64,000 bases of DNA, from contig NZ_JALLIX010000030.1 in the NCBI RefSeq assembly GCF_023242365.1, forward strand, positions 1 through 64,000, given 5' to 3'. Below the pieces are notes generated by a model. It ran no database searches. It was not told where the DNA came from and was given only the letters and a program-made list of their open reading frames with translations. The stretch comes from Pseudomonas sp. MWU13-2100. GTDB taxonomy: Bacteria; Pseudomonadota; Gammaproteobacteria; Pseudomonadales; Pseudomonadaceae. A program made the position numbers and the translations under genes. Below are positions 51,353 through 60,803 of the stretch, piece after piece; position 1 is the stretch's first letter, and the number at the start of each line of letters is the position of its first letter.

Positions 51353-52807
51353 TTAGCTCGGTCGATAAACGCGCACATTGGCATGCCCCTCACTGAGCAA
51401 ATGGTGGGCATGCAGGCGACTCATCACGCCTTTGTCGCAATACAACAGGTACTGGCGAGTAGGGTCCAGTTCCTTGAAACGAGCGTTCAGAGCATAAAAC
51501 GGCATCGCTTGTACCTCGATGCCAGCAATCGCCAGCGGGTCGTCGTCCTGGGCATCCGGGTGACGGATGTCGATGACGATATGACCGGCCAGCGCCTCGC
51601 TGACTTCTTCGATCTGCAAATCCTGGCCCAATTCGTCGATCACCCGATCGATCGGTACCAGTTTGGCCCGCTCGAGCGCCCGCTCGAGAATCGCCATGTC
51701 GAACTGTTGTTCTTCGTACTCCACGCGGTTGCGCTTGGCGTGGGTCTTGGGGTTCACCGAAATGACCCCGCAATATTCCGGCATGTGCTTGGCGAAATCG
51801 GCCGTGCCGATCTCGGTCGCCAAATCGATGATGTCCTGCTTGTGACTGGCGATCAGCGGGCGAATCACCAGCTTCTCGGTCACGCAGTCGATCACCGACA
51901 GGTTCGGCAGCGTCTGGCTGGACACCTGGGAGATCGCCTCGCCGGTCACCAGCGCGCCGATGTCCAGGCGATCGGCCATGACGGTGGCAGCGCGCAACAT
52001 CATACGCTTCAATACTACGCCCATATGACTGTTATCGACTTTGCCGAGAATTTCTCCCAGCACTTCCTCGAACGGCACGCTGACAAACAGCACCCGTTGC
52101 GAGCTGCCGTACTTCTTCCAGAGGAAGTGCGCGACTTCCATCACCCCCAGCTCGTGGGCGCGACCACCGAGGTTGAAGAAGCAGAAATGGCTCATCAGGC
52201 CACGGCGCATCATCTGATAGGCGGCCACGGTGGAGTCGAAACCGCCGGACATCAGCACCAGCGTCTGCTCGATGGACCCCAGCGGGTAACCGCCCAGGCC
52301 ATTGTGCTGGCTGTGGATGACAAACAACCGTTGGTCGCGAATTTCCATCCGCACTTCGATTTCCGGCTCTTTGAGGGAAATCCCGGCGGCATTGCACTGT
52401 CGGCGCAACTGGCTGCCGACATATTTCTCCACGTCCATGGAGGTAAAACTGTGCTTGCCGGCGCGCTTGCAGCGCACCGAAAAAATCTTTCCGGGCAAGG
52501 CCTCGCCGAAGTGCTGCTTGCACTGGGCAGTGATCGCGTCGAAGTCACCCAGCGGGTACTCGTCGACCTGCAGGAAATGCGCGATGCCCGGCATGCAGCA
52601 CAGGCGCTCGGTCAGTTCCTGCAGGGCCTTGGGCTCACTCAACGCGGTTTCCAGCTCAAGGTTGTCCCACACGCCGTTCACCACCACGTCCGGGTCCAGG
52701 TCACGGAGCACGGTACGGATGTTCTTGGCCAGCTGGCGGATGAATTTCATCCGGACAGGACGGCTTTTAATGGTGATTTCGGGGAAGACTTTTACGATAA
52801 GTTTCAT
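51353..52807 (-). CDS. thiI: tRNA 4-thiouridine synthase ThiI, with rhodanese domain
   Basis: Makes 4-thiouridine in tRNA and carries sulfur for thiamine thiazole synthesis (484 residues). The N-terminal ferredoxin-like/THUMP region leads to the PP-loop LMSGGFDSTVAAY near residues 184-195. The C-terminal rhodanese domain keeps the persulfide Cys457 in LLYCDKGVM, matching E. coli Cys456, so this is the full-length form. Start at 52807 (MKLIVKVFPE). Its promoter lies in the 331-base divergent gap shared with glnA. Confidence 0.96.
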   Translation of the reverse strand: MKLIVKVFPEITIKSRPVRMKFIRQLAKNIRTVLRDLDPDVVVNGVWDNLELETALSEPKALQELTERLCCMPGIAHFLQVDEYPLGDFDAITAQCKQHFGEALPGKIFSVRCKRAGKHSFTSMDVEKYVGSQLRRQCNAAGISLKEPEIEVRMEIRDQRLFVIHSQHNGLGGYPLGSIEQTLVLMSGGFDSTVAAYQMMRRGLMSHFCFFNLGGRAHELGVMEVAHFLWKKYGSSQRVLFVSVPFEEVLGEILGKVDNSHMGVVLKRMMLRAATVMADRLDIGALVTGEAISQVSSQTLPNLSVIDCVTEKLVIRPLIASHKQDIIDLATEIGTADFAKHMPEYCGVISVNPKTHAKRNRVEYEEQQFDMAILERALERAKLVPIDRVIDELGQDLQIEEVSEALAGHIVIDIRHPDAQDDDPLAIAGIEVQAMPFYALNARFKELDPTRQYLLYCDKGVMSRLHAHHLLSEGHANVRVYRPS

Positions 52808-52934
52808 GAAAACAGCGCGCGAAGGGCCGGCCGAAAAAGGGGGGCGCGGATTATAGCGGAAATTGCTCAAGGTTTAACCAGTTATTGTGCAGATGGTTTT
52901 TGTCGCACCAAAACAGGTCGCCATCGATTATTTT

Positions 52935-52951
52935 AGACCCATAATGGTGCA
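52935..52951. promoter_or_regulatory. Candidate NtrC half-palindrome upstream of glnA
   Basis: AGACCC-ATAAT-GGTGCA matches the right half of the NtrC site TGCACY-N5-GGTGCA fully and the left half in part. A second half-site CGCACCA lies at 52904. Both are about 85-140 bases upstream of the sigma-54 promoter, a usual enhancer distance. The match is incomplete. Confidence 0.45.
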
Positions 52952-53023
52952 ACGAATGCCCGGAAATTCTCCTATGCTCGCTGCAACGCGTGAGATTGGG
53001 GCAAAAAACCCATCACGGGGCAC

Positions 53024-53038
53024 TGGCATGCAATTTGC
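53024..53038 (+). promoter_or_regulatory. Sigma-54 promoter of glnA
   Basis: TGGCATGCAATTTGC fits TGGCACG-N4-TTGC, with the GG and GC dinucleotides at correct spacing. Transcription would start near 53050, leaving about 90 bases of leader before the glnA ATG at 53139. Confidence 0.85.
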
Positions 53039-53138
53039 TCTCTTGTGAGGCAGGTTGCCATGGCCGATATTCGCGCCGGCATCACCACTCTTTCAGGGCT
53101 AACTCCACTACCCAGCCCGAAGCCACCCGGAGGACACC

Positions 53139-54545
53139 ATGTCGAAGTCGGTTCAACTCATCAAAGATCATGACGTTAAATGGATTGATCTGCGCTTCAC
53201 TGACACCAAAGGTACTCAGCACCACGTAACCATGCCGGCCCGTGATGCACTGGATGACGAATTCTTCGAAATCGGCAAAATGTTCGACGGCTCCTCCATC
53301 TCCGGCTGGAAAGGCATCGAAGCCTCCGACATGATCCTGATGCCGGACGACAGCACCGCCGTACTCGACCCGTTCACCGAAGAGCCGACCCTGATCCTGG
53401 TCTGCGACGTGATCGAGCCTTCGACCATGCAGGGCTACGACCGCGACCCCCGTGCGATCGCCCGTCGCGCCGAGGAATACCTGAAGTCCACCGGTATCGG
53501 TGACACCGCTTTCTTCGGTCCGGAGCCTGAGTTCTTCATCTTCGACTCGGTCAAGTTCAAGTCCGACATCTCCGGCTCCATGTTCAAGATCTTCTCCGAA
53601 CAAGGTTCGTGGATGTCCGACCAGGATGTGGAAGGCGGTAACAAGGGCCACCGTCCAGGTATCAAAGGCGGCTACTTCCCGGTACCACCGTTCGACCACG
53701 ACCACGAAATCCGTACCTCCATGTGCAACGCACTGGAAGAGATGGGCCAGACCGTCGAAGTTCACCACCACGAAGTGGCGACTGCCGGCCAGAACGAAAT
53801 CGGCGTGAAATTCAACACCCTGGTTGCCAAGGCTGACGAAGTCCAGACCCTGAAGTACTGCGTACACAACGTGGCGGATGCCTACGGCCGTACCGCGACC
53901 TTCATGCCAAAACCGCTGTACGGCGATAACGGCTCGGGTATGCACGTGCACATGTCCATCTCCAAAGATGGCAAGAACACCTTCGCCGGCGAAGGTTATG
54001 CCGGCCTGTCCGACACCGCCCTGTACTTCATCGGCGGTATCATCAAGCACGGCAAGGCCCTGAACGGCTTCACCAACCCGTCGACCAACTCCTACAAGCG
54101 TCTGGTCCCAGGTTTCGAAGCTCCAGTAATGCTGGCCTACTCGGCGCGTAACCGTTCCGCCTCGATCCGTATTCCTTACGTCAACAGCCCCAAGGCTCGT
54201 CGTATCGAAGCACGCTTCCCGGATCCGGCTGCCAACCCTTACCTGGCCTTCGCCGCGCTGATGATGGCCGGCCTGGACGGCATCCAGAACAAGATCCACC
54301 CTGGCGATGCCGCTGACAAAAACCTGTATGACCTGCCGCCTGAAGAGGCCAAGGAAATCCCACAGGTTTGCGGTAGCCTGAAAGAAGCCCTGGAAGAGCT
54401 GGACAAAGGTCGTGCATTCCTGACCAAAGGCGGCGTATTCAGCGACGACTTCATCGATGCCTACATCGAGCTGAAAAGCGAAGAAGAAATCAAGGTCCGC
54501 ACCTTCGTACACCCACTGGAATACGAGCTGTACTACAGCTGCTGA
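53139..54545 (+). CDS. glnA: Glutamine synthetase type I
   Basis: ATP-dependent amination of glutamate, the main route of ammonia assimilation (468 residues, dodecameric GSI-beta). The metal and substrate motifs FGPEPEFFIFD, GSGMHVHMSISKDGKN and APVMLAYSARNRSASIRIP are intact. The adenylylation site Tyr397 sits in KNLYDLPPEE, so activity is expected to be controlled by GlnE. A sigma-54 promoter precedes it and a strong terminator follows, so it is a single-gene unit. NtrBC, its regulator, is encoded 3 kb downstream. Confidence 0.98.
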   Translation: MSKSVQLIKDHDVKWIDLRFTDTKGTQHHVTMPARDALDDEFFEIGKMFDGSSISGWKGIEASDMILMPDDSTAVLDPFTEEPTLILVCDVIEPSTMQGYDRDPRAIARRAEEYLKSTGIGDTAFFGPEPEFFIFDSVKFKSDISGSMFKIFSEQGSWMSDQDVEGGNKGHRPGIKGGYFPVPPFDHDHEIRTSMCNALEEMGQTVEVHHHEVATAGQNEIGVKFNTLVAKADEVQTLKYCVHNVADAYGRTATFMPKPLYGDNGSGMHVHMSISKDGKNTFAGEGYAGLSDTALYFIGGIIKHGKALNGFTNPSTNSYKRLVPGFEAPVMLAYSARNRSASIRIPYVNSPKARRIEARFPDPAANPYLAFAALMMAGLDGIQNKIHPGDAADKNLYDLPPEEAKEIPQVCGSLKEALEELDKGRAFLTKGGVFSDDFIDAYIELKSEEEIKVRTFVHPLEYELYYSC

Positions 54546-54575
54546 TCCAGTCGCGCTCGCGCAAGCGGCGTAACG

Positions 54576-54602
54576 AAAGGCCACCTTCGGGTGGCCTTTT
54601 TC
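54576..54602 (+). terminator. Terminator of glnA
   Basis: Stem AAAGGCCACC / GGTGGCCTTT with a TTCG tetraloop, followed by Ts. Located about 30 bases past the glnA stop. Confidence 0.93.
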
Positions 54603-54750
54603 ATGGGCAGGAATCGAGATTTCTTGAAACGCTTGAAGACTGGCAGGACAGCGCGACGCGGCGTTAACTATGGATTCCCGACCTTGCGACGGGAACCACA
54701 GGCACCGCGCCTGGCGCGCGGTACAAGGACGTTAACCTGGAACCCGACAC

Positions 54751-55137
54751 ATGACCTCGATCTCGACACCCGTGGCACAAACCCCACCTGCCCCTTCAGC
54801 CCAGGTACTACTACGCAGCACCTGCTCCTGGGACGGTACGCCTTATGAACGCTATCCCAAGGGAGCACCGGAACTGACCTTGCTGCAGGTCAATATTCCG
54901 GCTGACACCGAATTGGGCTGGCACATCCATCCGATTCCCAGCGCCGCCTACATCCTCTGCGGCGAAGTGTGGGTGGAGACCCGGGAAGGCGGTCACAACA
55001 CGCTATTGAAACAGGGCGACACAATAGCGGCCCTGGTCAACATCCAGCATCGCGCCCGCACTGGCGCGGTTCCGGTGGACCTGTTGGTGTTCTATGCCGG
55101 CAGCGAGGGCATGGCGCTCTCGGAGTCGAACCCTTGA
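54751..55137 (+). CDS. Cupin-domain protein
   Basis: A 128-residue single-domain cupin. Motif 1 is seen as GWHIHPIPSAAYILCGEVWV (two His, with metal-ligand spacing), and motif 2 as LLKQGDTIAALVNIQHRART with the final His. Function cannot be told from sequence; small cupins of this type can be enzymes or sensors. It stands alone between the glnA terminator and REP-like debris. Confidence 0.85.
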   Translation: MTSISTPVAQTPPAPSAQVLLRSTCSWDGTPYERYPKGAPELTLLQVNIPADTELGWHIHPIPSAAYILCGEVWVETREGGHNTLLKQGDTIAALVNIQHRARTGAVPVDLLVFYAGSEGMALSESNP

Positions 55138-55185
55138 CCCCTTAATGCAGGAACCCAGGACCAGCAATTTGCAGCCGAGCACGGC

Positions 55186-55306
55186 CTTGTGGCGCGCTCG
55201 GCTGCGCAGCAGCCGTAAAACCATAGTCCAGTTATATCCGATACACCGTGATTACAGGTTTTTGGGGTCGCTTCGCGACCCAGCGCGGGCAAGCCCGCTC
55301 GCCACA
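55186..55306. repeat. Degenerate REP-like sequence
   Basis: Contains GGCGCGCTCGGCTGCGCAGC and the reverse arm GCGCGGGCAAGCCCGCTCGC CAC, with a CGCTTCGCGACC hairpin between. It is a decayed member of a third REP variant, also seen near 35.7 kb (both contain GATACACCG...TCAGG/TACAGG). Confidence 0.6.
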
Positions 55307-55450
55307 AGATCGTGCCCGGCTACAAATAGCCTTAACTGAACAACATTGGGACACGCCCAGATTTTTTTCATGAAAAGAAACTGGCGCCTGCCTGCGCTTG
55401 TGACGTTTACTCAGCCCCCTGTGCCCACCCCTCCGGACGAAGCTCGCTCC

Positions 55451-56020
55451 ATGTACCTGACAAAACGCCTTGCCAGCCCGCTGCTGCTCATCCTCCTCAG
55501 CACCGGCGCCTTCGCCGAAACCCCGAAGCCCACAGCCGCCCCCGCGTCCCTGGCGCCCTTGCTCCAGGCCGTGAGCGAGCGCCTGGAGATCGCCGATCAG
55601 GTCGCCCTGACCAAATGGGATAGCGGCAAACCGATCCAGGACAGTCCGCGCGAACAGCAAGTCATCGCCAATGCCGCGCAACAGGCCGCTACTTATCAGC
55701 TCAATCCTGAAGACGTGAGCCAATTCCTCGCCGCCCAGATCGAAGCCAACAAACTGGTGCAATACGCCCTGCTGGCCAAGTGGCACGCCGCCGGCAAGGC
55801 CCCGACCATCGCCCGACCCGACCTGGTGAAGCAGATCCGCCCGGCACTCGACCGCCTGCAAGCCCGTCTGCTGCAACATTACGCGGCCTTTGCCGCCTCC
55901 CGGCAGGACCCGCAGTGCCCGACCTGGCTGGCCCAGGAGCGCAAGGCCCTGAGCACCGACAAGATCCATGACCTGGCGTTGATTCGCGCCGTGGGCGAGT
56001 TATGCCTCAACGGGCGCTGA
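55451..56020 (+). CDS. aroQ: Exported chorismate mutase (AroQ gamma class)
   Basis: Converts chorismate to prephenate, apparently in the periplasm (189 residues). The signal peptide MYLTKRLASPLLLILLSTGAFAE is followed by the monofunctional secreted AroQ pattern: LLQAVSERLEIADQVALTKW, where Arg and Lys contact chorismate, then DSPREQQVIANAA and FLAAQIEANKLVQ. No partner periplasmic dehydratase lies nearby. The start at 55451 gives the clean signal peptide; an upstream ATG at 55370 would bury it. Confidence 0.9.
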   Translation: MYLTKRLASPLLLILLSTGAFAETPKPTAAPASLAPLLQAVSERLEIADQVALTKWDSGKPIQDSPREQQVIANAAQQAATYQLNPEDVSQFLAAQIEANKLVQYALLAKWHAAGKAPTIARPDLVKQIRPALDRLQARLLQHYAAFAASRQDPQCPTWLAQERKALSTDKIHDLALIRAVGELCLNGR

Positions 56021-56103
56021 AGCCGTTGAAGGTTGTGCTCTATGCTGACACCCTGAAGCATCTGGGCGGGATGTCACCGCCAGGACCATTATCGGGAGCG
56101 CCC

Positions 56104-56643
56104 ATGGGTCGAAGCCTTCTCTTGCTGTTAGTGGCTGTCGCCTTGCCGGCCGCCGCACAGATCTACAAGTACACCGATGCCAACGGCAACACGGCCTATA
56201 GCAACCAGCCGCCCGACGGCACCACCGCGCAGACCGTGGAACTGCCGCCGCTCAACAGCGTGGGCCTGCAGCAGTCGAACACGCTGCCAATCCCCACGCC
56301 GGCGACACCCGCACCAGTGACCTCGACGGCGACATCAGCCACTACTGGCGCGGCCTACAGCACCCTGGAGCTGACGGACATCCCGACCCAGGAAGCCCTG
56401 CGCGCCAACAACGGCACCTTTACCGTCGGCGTGAAGATGGAGCCACGCCTGCAACGCCAGCACCTGCTACGCCTGGTACTGGACGGTGCGCCCTACGGCC
56501 AGCCGAGCAATGTGCCACGCCTGCAACTGGTGAATATCGACCGCGGCGACCACACCCTCGGCGTCCAGGTCCTGGCGGGCGAACAGGTCGTGCAGCAAAG
56601 CGCCCTCGTGCCCTTTACCGTCCAGCGGGTGCACAAGCCTTGA
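56104..56643 (+). CDS. DUF4124 periplasmic protein, copy 1
   Basis: A 179-residue exported protein. After the signal peptide (to about residue 18, PAAAQ) comes the DUF4124 signature IYKYTDANGNTAYSNQPPDG. A Thr/Pro/Ala linker follows, then a C-terminal beta domain with LRANNGTFTVGVKMEPRLQR and NIDRGDHTLGVQVL. Function unknown. GGGAG sits six bases before the ATG. A similar gene follows eight bases downstream, so the pair looks like a tandem duplication. Confidence 0.85.
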   Translation: MGRSLLLLLVAVALPAAAQIYKYTDANGNTAYSNQPPDGTTAQTVELPPLNSVGLQQSNTLPIPTPATPAPVTSTATSATTGAAYSTLELTDIPTQEALRANNGTFTVGVKMEPRLQRQHLLRLVLDGAPYGQPSNVPRLQLVNIDRGDHTLGVQVLAGEQVVQQSALVPFTVQRVHKP

Positions 56644-56650
56644 GTCCCTC

Positions 56651-57283
56651 ATGATTCGAGCTTTCGTCCACCTGCTGCCGCTGCTCCTGACGCTCTGCGC
56701 CGGCTCGGCGCTGGCCGATATCTATACCTACATCGACAGCCAGGGCAATCGGGTCTTCACCGACCAGCACCGTGCCGGCGCCAAAGCGGTACCGCTGCCG
56801 CCGGTCAATCGCCTGTCGCTGACACCGGCCCCCCCCCGGCCTTCACCCGCCACACCGGAAAAGCCCAAGGTCCAGCCGATCGCCCATTACCAGATGCTAC
56901 GCATCCTGGTGCCGGACCCCGATGCCACCCTGCGCAGCACCGAAGGCAACCTGATCGTCAGCGTCACCAGTGAGCCCGGCCTGATGCCCGGTCATACCTA
57001 TCGCCTGCTGCTGGACGGCAAGCCCACCGCGGCGCCCGGCCCCAGCCCGGTGTTCGCCTTGAACAATATCGACCGCGGCAGCCACCAGCTCGCGGTGGAA
57101 ATCCTCGACGACCAAGGTCGGATCGCCGAACGCACAGCCAATCAACCCTTCCACATGGTGCGTATCTCGCTGGCGCAGAAACGCCAGGCCAACCCCTGCC
57201 AGATGGCCGACTACGGCCAACGACCGGAATGCCCGCTGGCGGATAAGCCCAAGGAAGAAAGCAGCATTTTGCCGTTCTTCTGA
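56651..57283 (+). CDS. DUF4124 periplasmic protein, copy 2
   Basis: A 210-residue paralogue of the preceding gene: signal peptide ending SALA-D, DUF4124 motif IYTYIDSQGNRVFTDQHRAG, a Pro-rich linker and the same C-terminal domain (LRSTEGNLIVSVTSEPGLMP, NIDRGSHQLAVEIL). It adds a short tail with two Cys (NPCQMADYGQRPECPL). Function unknown. It lies directly upstream of the ntrBC control region; this order is common in Pseudomonas. Confidence 0.87.
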   Translation: MIRAFVHLLPLLLTLCAGSALADIYTYIDSQGNRVFTDQHRAGAKAVPLPPVNRLSLTPAPPRPSPATPEKPKVQPIAHYQMLRILVPDPDATLRSTEGNLIVSVTSEPGLMPGHTYRLLLDGKPTAAPGPSPVFALNNIDRGSHQLAVEILDDQGRIAERTANQPFHMVRISLAQKRQANPCQMADYGQRPECPLADKPKEESSILPFF

Positions 57284-57297
57284 TCAACGCCCTTCAG

Positions 57298-57314
57298 AGC
57301 ACCATCTTGGTGCA
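57298..57314. promoter_or_regulatory. NtrC-binding palindrome upstream of ntrB
   Basis: AGCACC-ATCTT-GGTGCA matches the NtrC consensus TGCACY-N5-GGTGCA at 11 of 12 arm positions. It overlaps a further TGCACTAAACTGCAC. In enteric bacteria a similar site at the glnL promoter represses ntrBC. It lies 220 bases before the ntrB start. Confidence 0.8.
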
Positions 57315-57332
57315 CTAAACTGCACACCTACC

Positions 57333-57356
57333 CGAACCAAATCCCATTTTGGTTCG
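57333..57356. other. Hairpin in the ntrB leader
   Basis: Perfect 9-bp arms CGAACCAAA / TTTGGTTCG around a 6-base loop. No T-run follows, so it may be a protein site or leader structure and not a terminator. It lies between the NtrC site and the ntrB start. Confidence 0.6.
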
Positions 57357-57534
57357 AAAGTACCCGTCATATCTGGCAGAACGCCACTCAATCGAGCCTG
57401 AAACGCCCATTTCAGGCAATTCGCGCTTCTTTTCGGAGCCTTGGTTTGTTTTTTGCATTTTCCTTGTATCGGCGCCTTGTTCGCGCGCGCAAATCGGGAC
57501 CGGCCCCGTTTGCCATGCTCCAAAAGAGGTCCCC

Positions 57535-58616
57535 ATGACCATCAGCGACGCCCTGCACAGACTGTTACTCGATAACCTGACCACCGCTACCATCCTGCTC
57601 AACGCCGATTTGCGCCTGGAGTACATGAACCCGGCGGCGGAAATGCTCCTGGCCATCAGCGGCCAGCGCAGCCATGGCCAGTTCATCAGCGAGCTGTTCA
57701 CCGAGTCGGTCGAAGCCTTGAACTCCCTGCGCCAGGCCGTGGAGCAGGCGCACCCGTTCACCAAACGCGAAGCCATGCTCACCGCGCTGACCGGCCAGAC
57801 CCTGACCGTCGACTACGCCGTGACCCCGATTCTCAGCCAGGGCGAGACCCTGCTGCTGCTGGAAGTGCACCCGCGTGACCGCCTGCTGCGGATCACCAAG
57901 GAAGAAGCGCAGTTGTCCAAGCAGGAAACCACCAAGATGCTGGTGCGCGGCCTGGCCCACGAGATCAAGAACCCCCTCGGCGGGATTCGCGGTGCCGCAC
58001 AGTTGCTGGCCCGCGAGTTGCCGGAAGAAAGCCTGAAGGACTACACCAACGTCATCATCGAAGAGGCCGATCGTCTGCGTAACCTGGTAGACCGCATGCT
58101 CGGCTCGAACAAGCTGCCGTCCCTGGCGCTGACCAACGTCCACGAAGTCCTGGAGCATGTCAGCAGCCTGGTGGAAGCCGAGAGCCAGGGCTGCATCAAT
58201 CTGGTGCGTGACTACGATCCGAGTATTCCCGATGTACTGATCGACCGTGAACAGATGATCCAGGCCGTGCTCAATATCGTGCGCAACGCGATGCAGGCCA
58301 TCAGCAGCCAGAACGAGCTGCGCCTGGGCCGCATCAGCCTGCGCACCCGGGCGATCCGCCAGTTCACCATCGGCCATGTGCGCCATCGCCTGGTGACCAA
58401 GATCGAGATCACCGACAACGGCCCGGGGATTCCCGCCGAGCTGCAGGAAACCATCTTCTATCCCATGGTCAGCGGCCGCCCGGACGGTACCGGGCTGGGC
58501 CTGGCCATTACCCAGAACATCATCAGCCAGCACCAGGGCCTGATCGAGTGTGAGAGCCACCCTGGCCACACCACGTTCTCGATCTTTCTGCCACTGGAAC
58601 AAGGAGCCACATCGAC

Positions 58617-58620
<4 letters not shown>
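57535..58620 (+). CDS. ntrB: Nitrogen regulation sensor histidine kinase NtrB
   Basis: Soluble histidine kinase/phosphatase controlled by PII (361 residues). A PAS-like domain occupies about 1-115 (NADLRLEYMNPAAEMLLA). The phosphorylated His142 lies in RGLAHEIKNPLGGIRGAAQL. The ATPase domain has the N box MIQAVLNIVRNAMQAIS, the G1 box ITDNGPGIPAEL and the G2 box GRPDGTGLGLAI. The start has AGAGGT upstream. It overlaps ntrC by four bases. Confidence 0.97.
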
Positions 58621-60053
<1,433 letters not shown>

Positions 60054-60069
60054 TCCGTCGCTTCAAGCC

Positions 60070-60103
60070 AAACCCTCTACAGCCCGGCTGTAGAGGGTTT
60101 TTT
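60070..60103 (+). terminator. Terminator of ntrBC
   Basis: Stem AACCCTCTACAGC / GCTGTAGAGGGTT with loop CCG, followed by a T-run. Located 17 bases past the ntrC stop. Confidence 0.93.
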
Positions 60104-60138
60104 ATCGCCCCGCAAACGGCTGGGTGTTACGCGGCCTC

Positions 60139-60223
60139 TTGTAGATAGCGGCTTGCCGGCGATGACGTCCGCAAGATCGATGCAAACCTGACTGGCCTCA
60201 TCGCCGGCAAGCCGGCTCTCACA
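60139..60223. repeat. REP pair, second family
   Basis: Arms GCGGCTTGCCGGCGATGACG and CATCGCCGGCAAGCCGGCTC are inverted about 35 bases apart. This is the GGCTTGCCGGCGAT family, distinct in core from the GGAGCTTGCCCGCGAAG type. Confidence 0.85.
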
Positions 60224-60433
60224 ATAGAGAGCCGTGCACCACGGCAATGCGTCTTGAACCGCTATCGAGCAGCCAACCAGGCCACGCAGACCTCACCCGT
60301 ATTTTCCTGCCCCATCGGAAAGGCCCCATATTCCGGGGCTTCCAGACACATTTTGAAAATTATCGAGGCAATCATTGGTGCTTATCAAAAAACTGGCACG
60401 CGCCCTGCAATAACCCCAGTACCACCCAGTTTT

Positions 60434-60799
60434 GGGGACCCTGATACAGGCAGGTCAGGACTCCCCTTCTTTACACCGGAACTCATACCGCTCATAGCGA
60501 CGAGTCCCAAAACGCTTTTGGGAACCCTGGTACAGGCAGGCCGGGACTTCCCTTCTTTACACCAGGACTCACACCGCTCACAGCGACGAGTCCAGATGCT
60601 TTCGGGGACCCTGGTACAGGCAGGCCGGGACTCCCCTTCTTTATACCGGGACTCATACCGCTCACAGCGACGAGCCCCAAAACGCTTTGGGGAACCCTGA
60701 TACAGGCAGGTCAGGACTTCCCTCTTTAACACCCGGACTCGCAGCAACGAATCCGACAGTAGTTCCGGGAGCTTCGGTACAGGCAGGCCGCAGATTCCC
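60434..60799. repeat. Array of five 33-bp hairpins in units of about 85 bp
   Basis: Five 33-base palindromes start at 60434, 60520, 60604, 60690 and 60767 (spacing 86, 84, 86, 77). Every loop is TACAGGCAGG. Stems vary in paired fashion: GGGGA/TCCCC, GGGAA/TTCCC, CCTGA/TCAGG, CCTGG/CCGGG. Between them lies a second hairpin, ACTC..CGCT-CAT-AGCG..GAGT, then a segment such as TCCCAAAACGCTTTTGGGA that competes for the same GGGA. The region 60224-60803 has no supported gene. Confidence 0.9.
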
Positions 60800-60803
60800 T
60801 CTT

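Noticed and set aside
53082..54584. 500-codon - strand frame antisense to glnA
   Set aside because: It is the complement of a highly biased glutamine synthetase gene, and its translation has no recognisable motif or ribosome site.
60434..60799. CRISPR-like periodic repeat
   Set aside because: The conserved units are separated by sequence that is itself repeated, not by unique spacers, and no cas gene is present.
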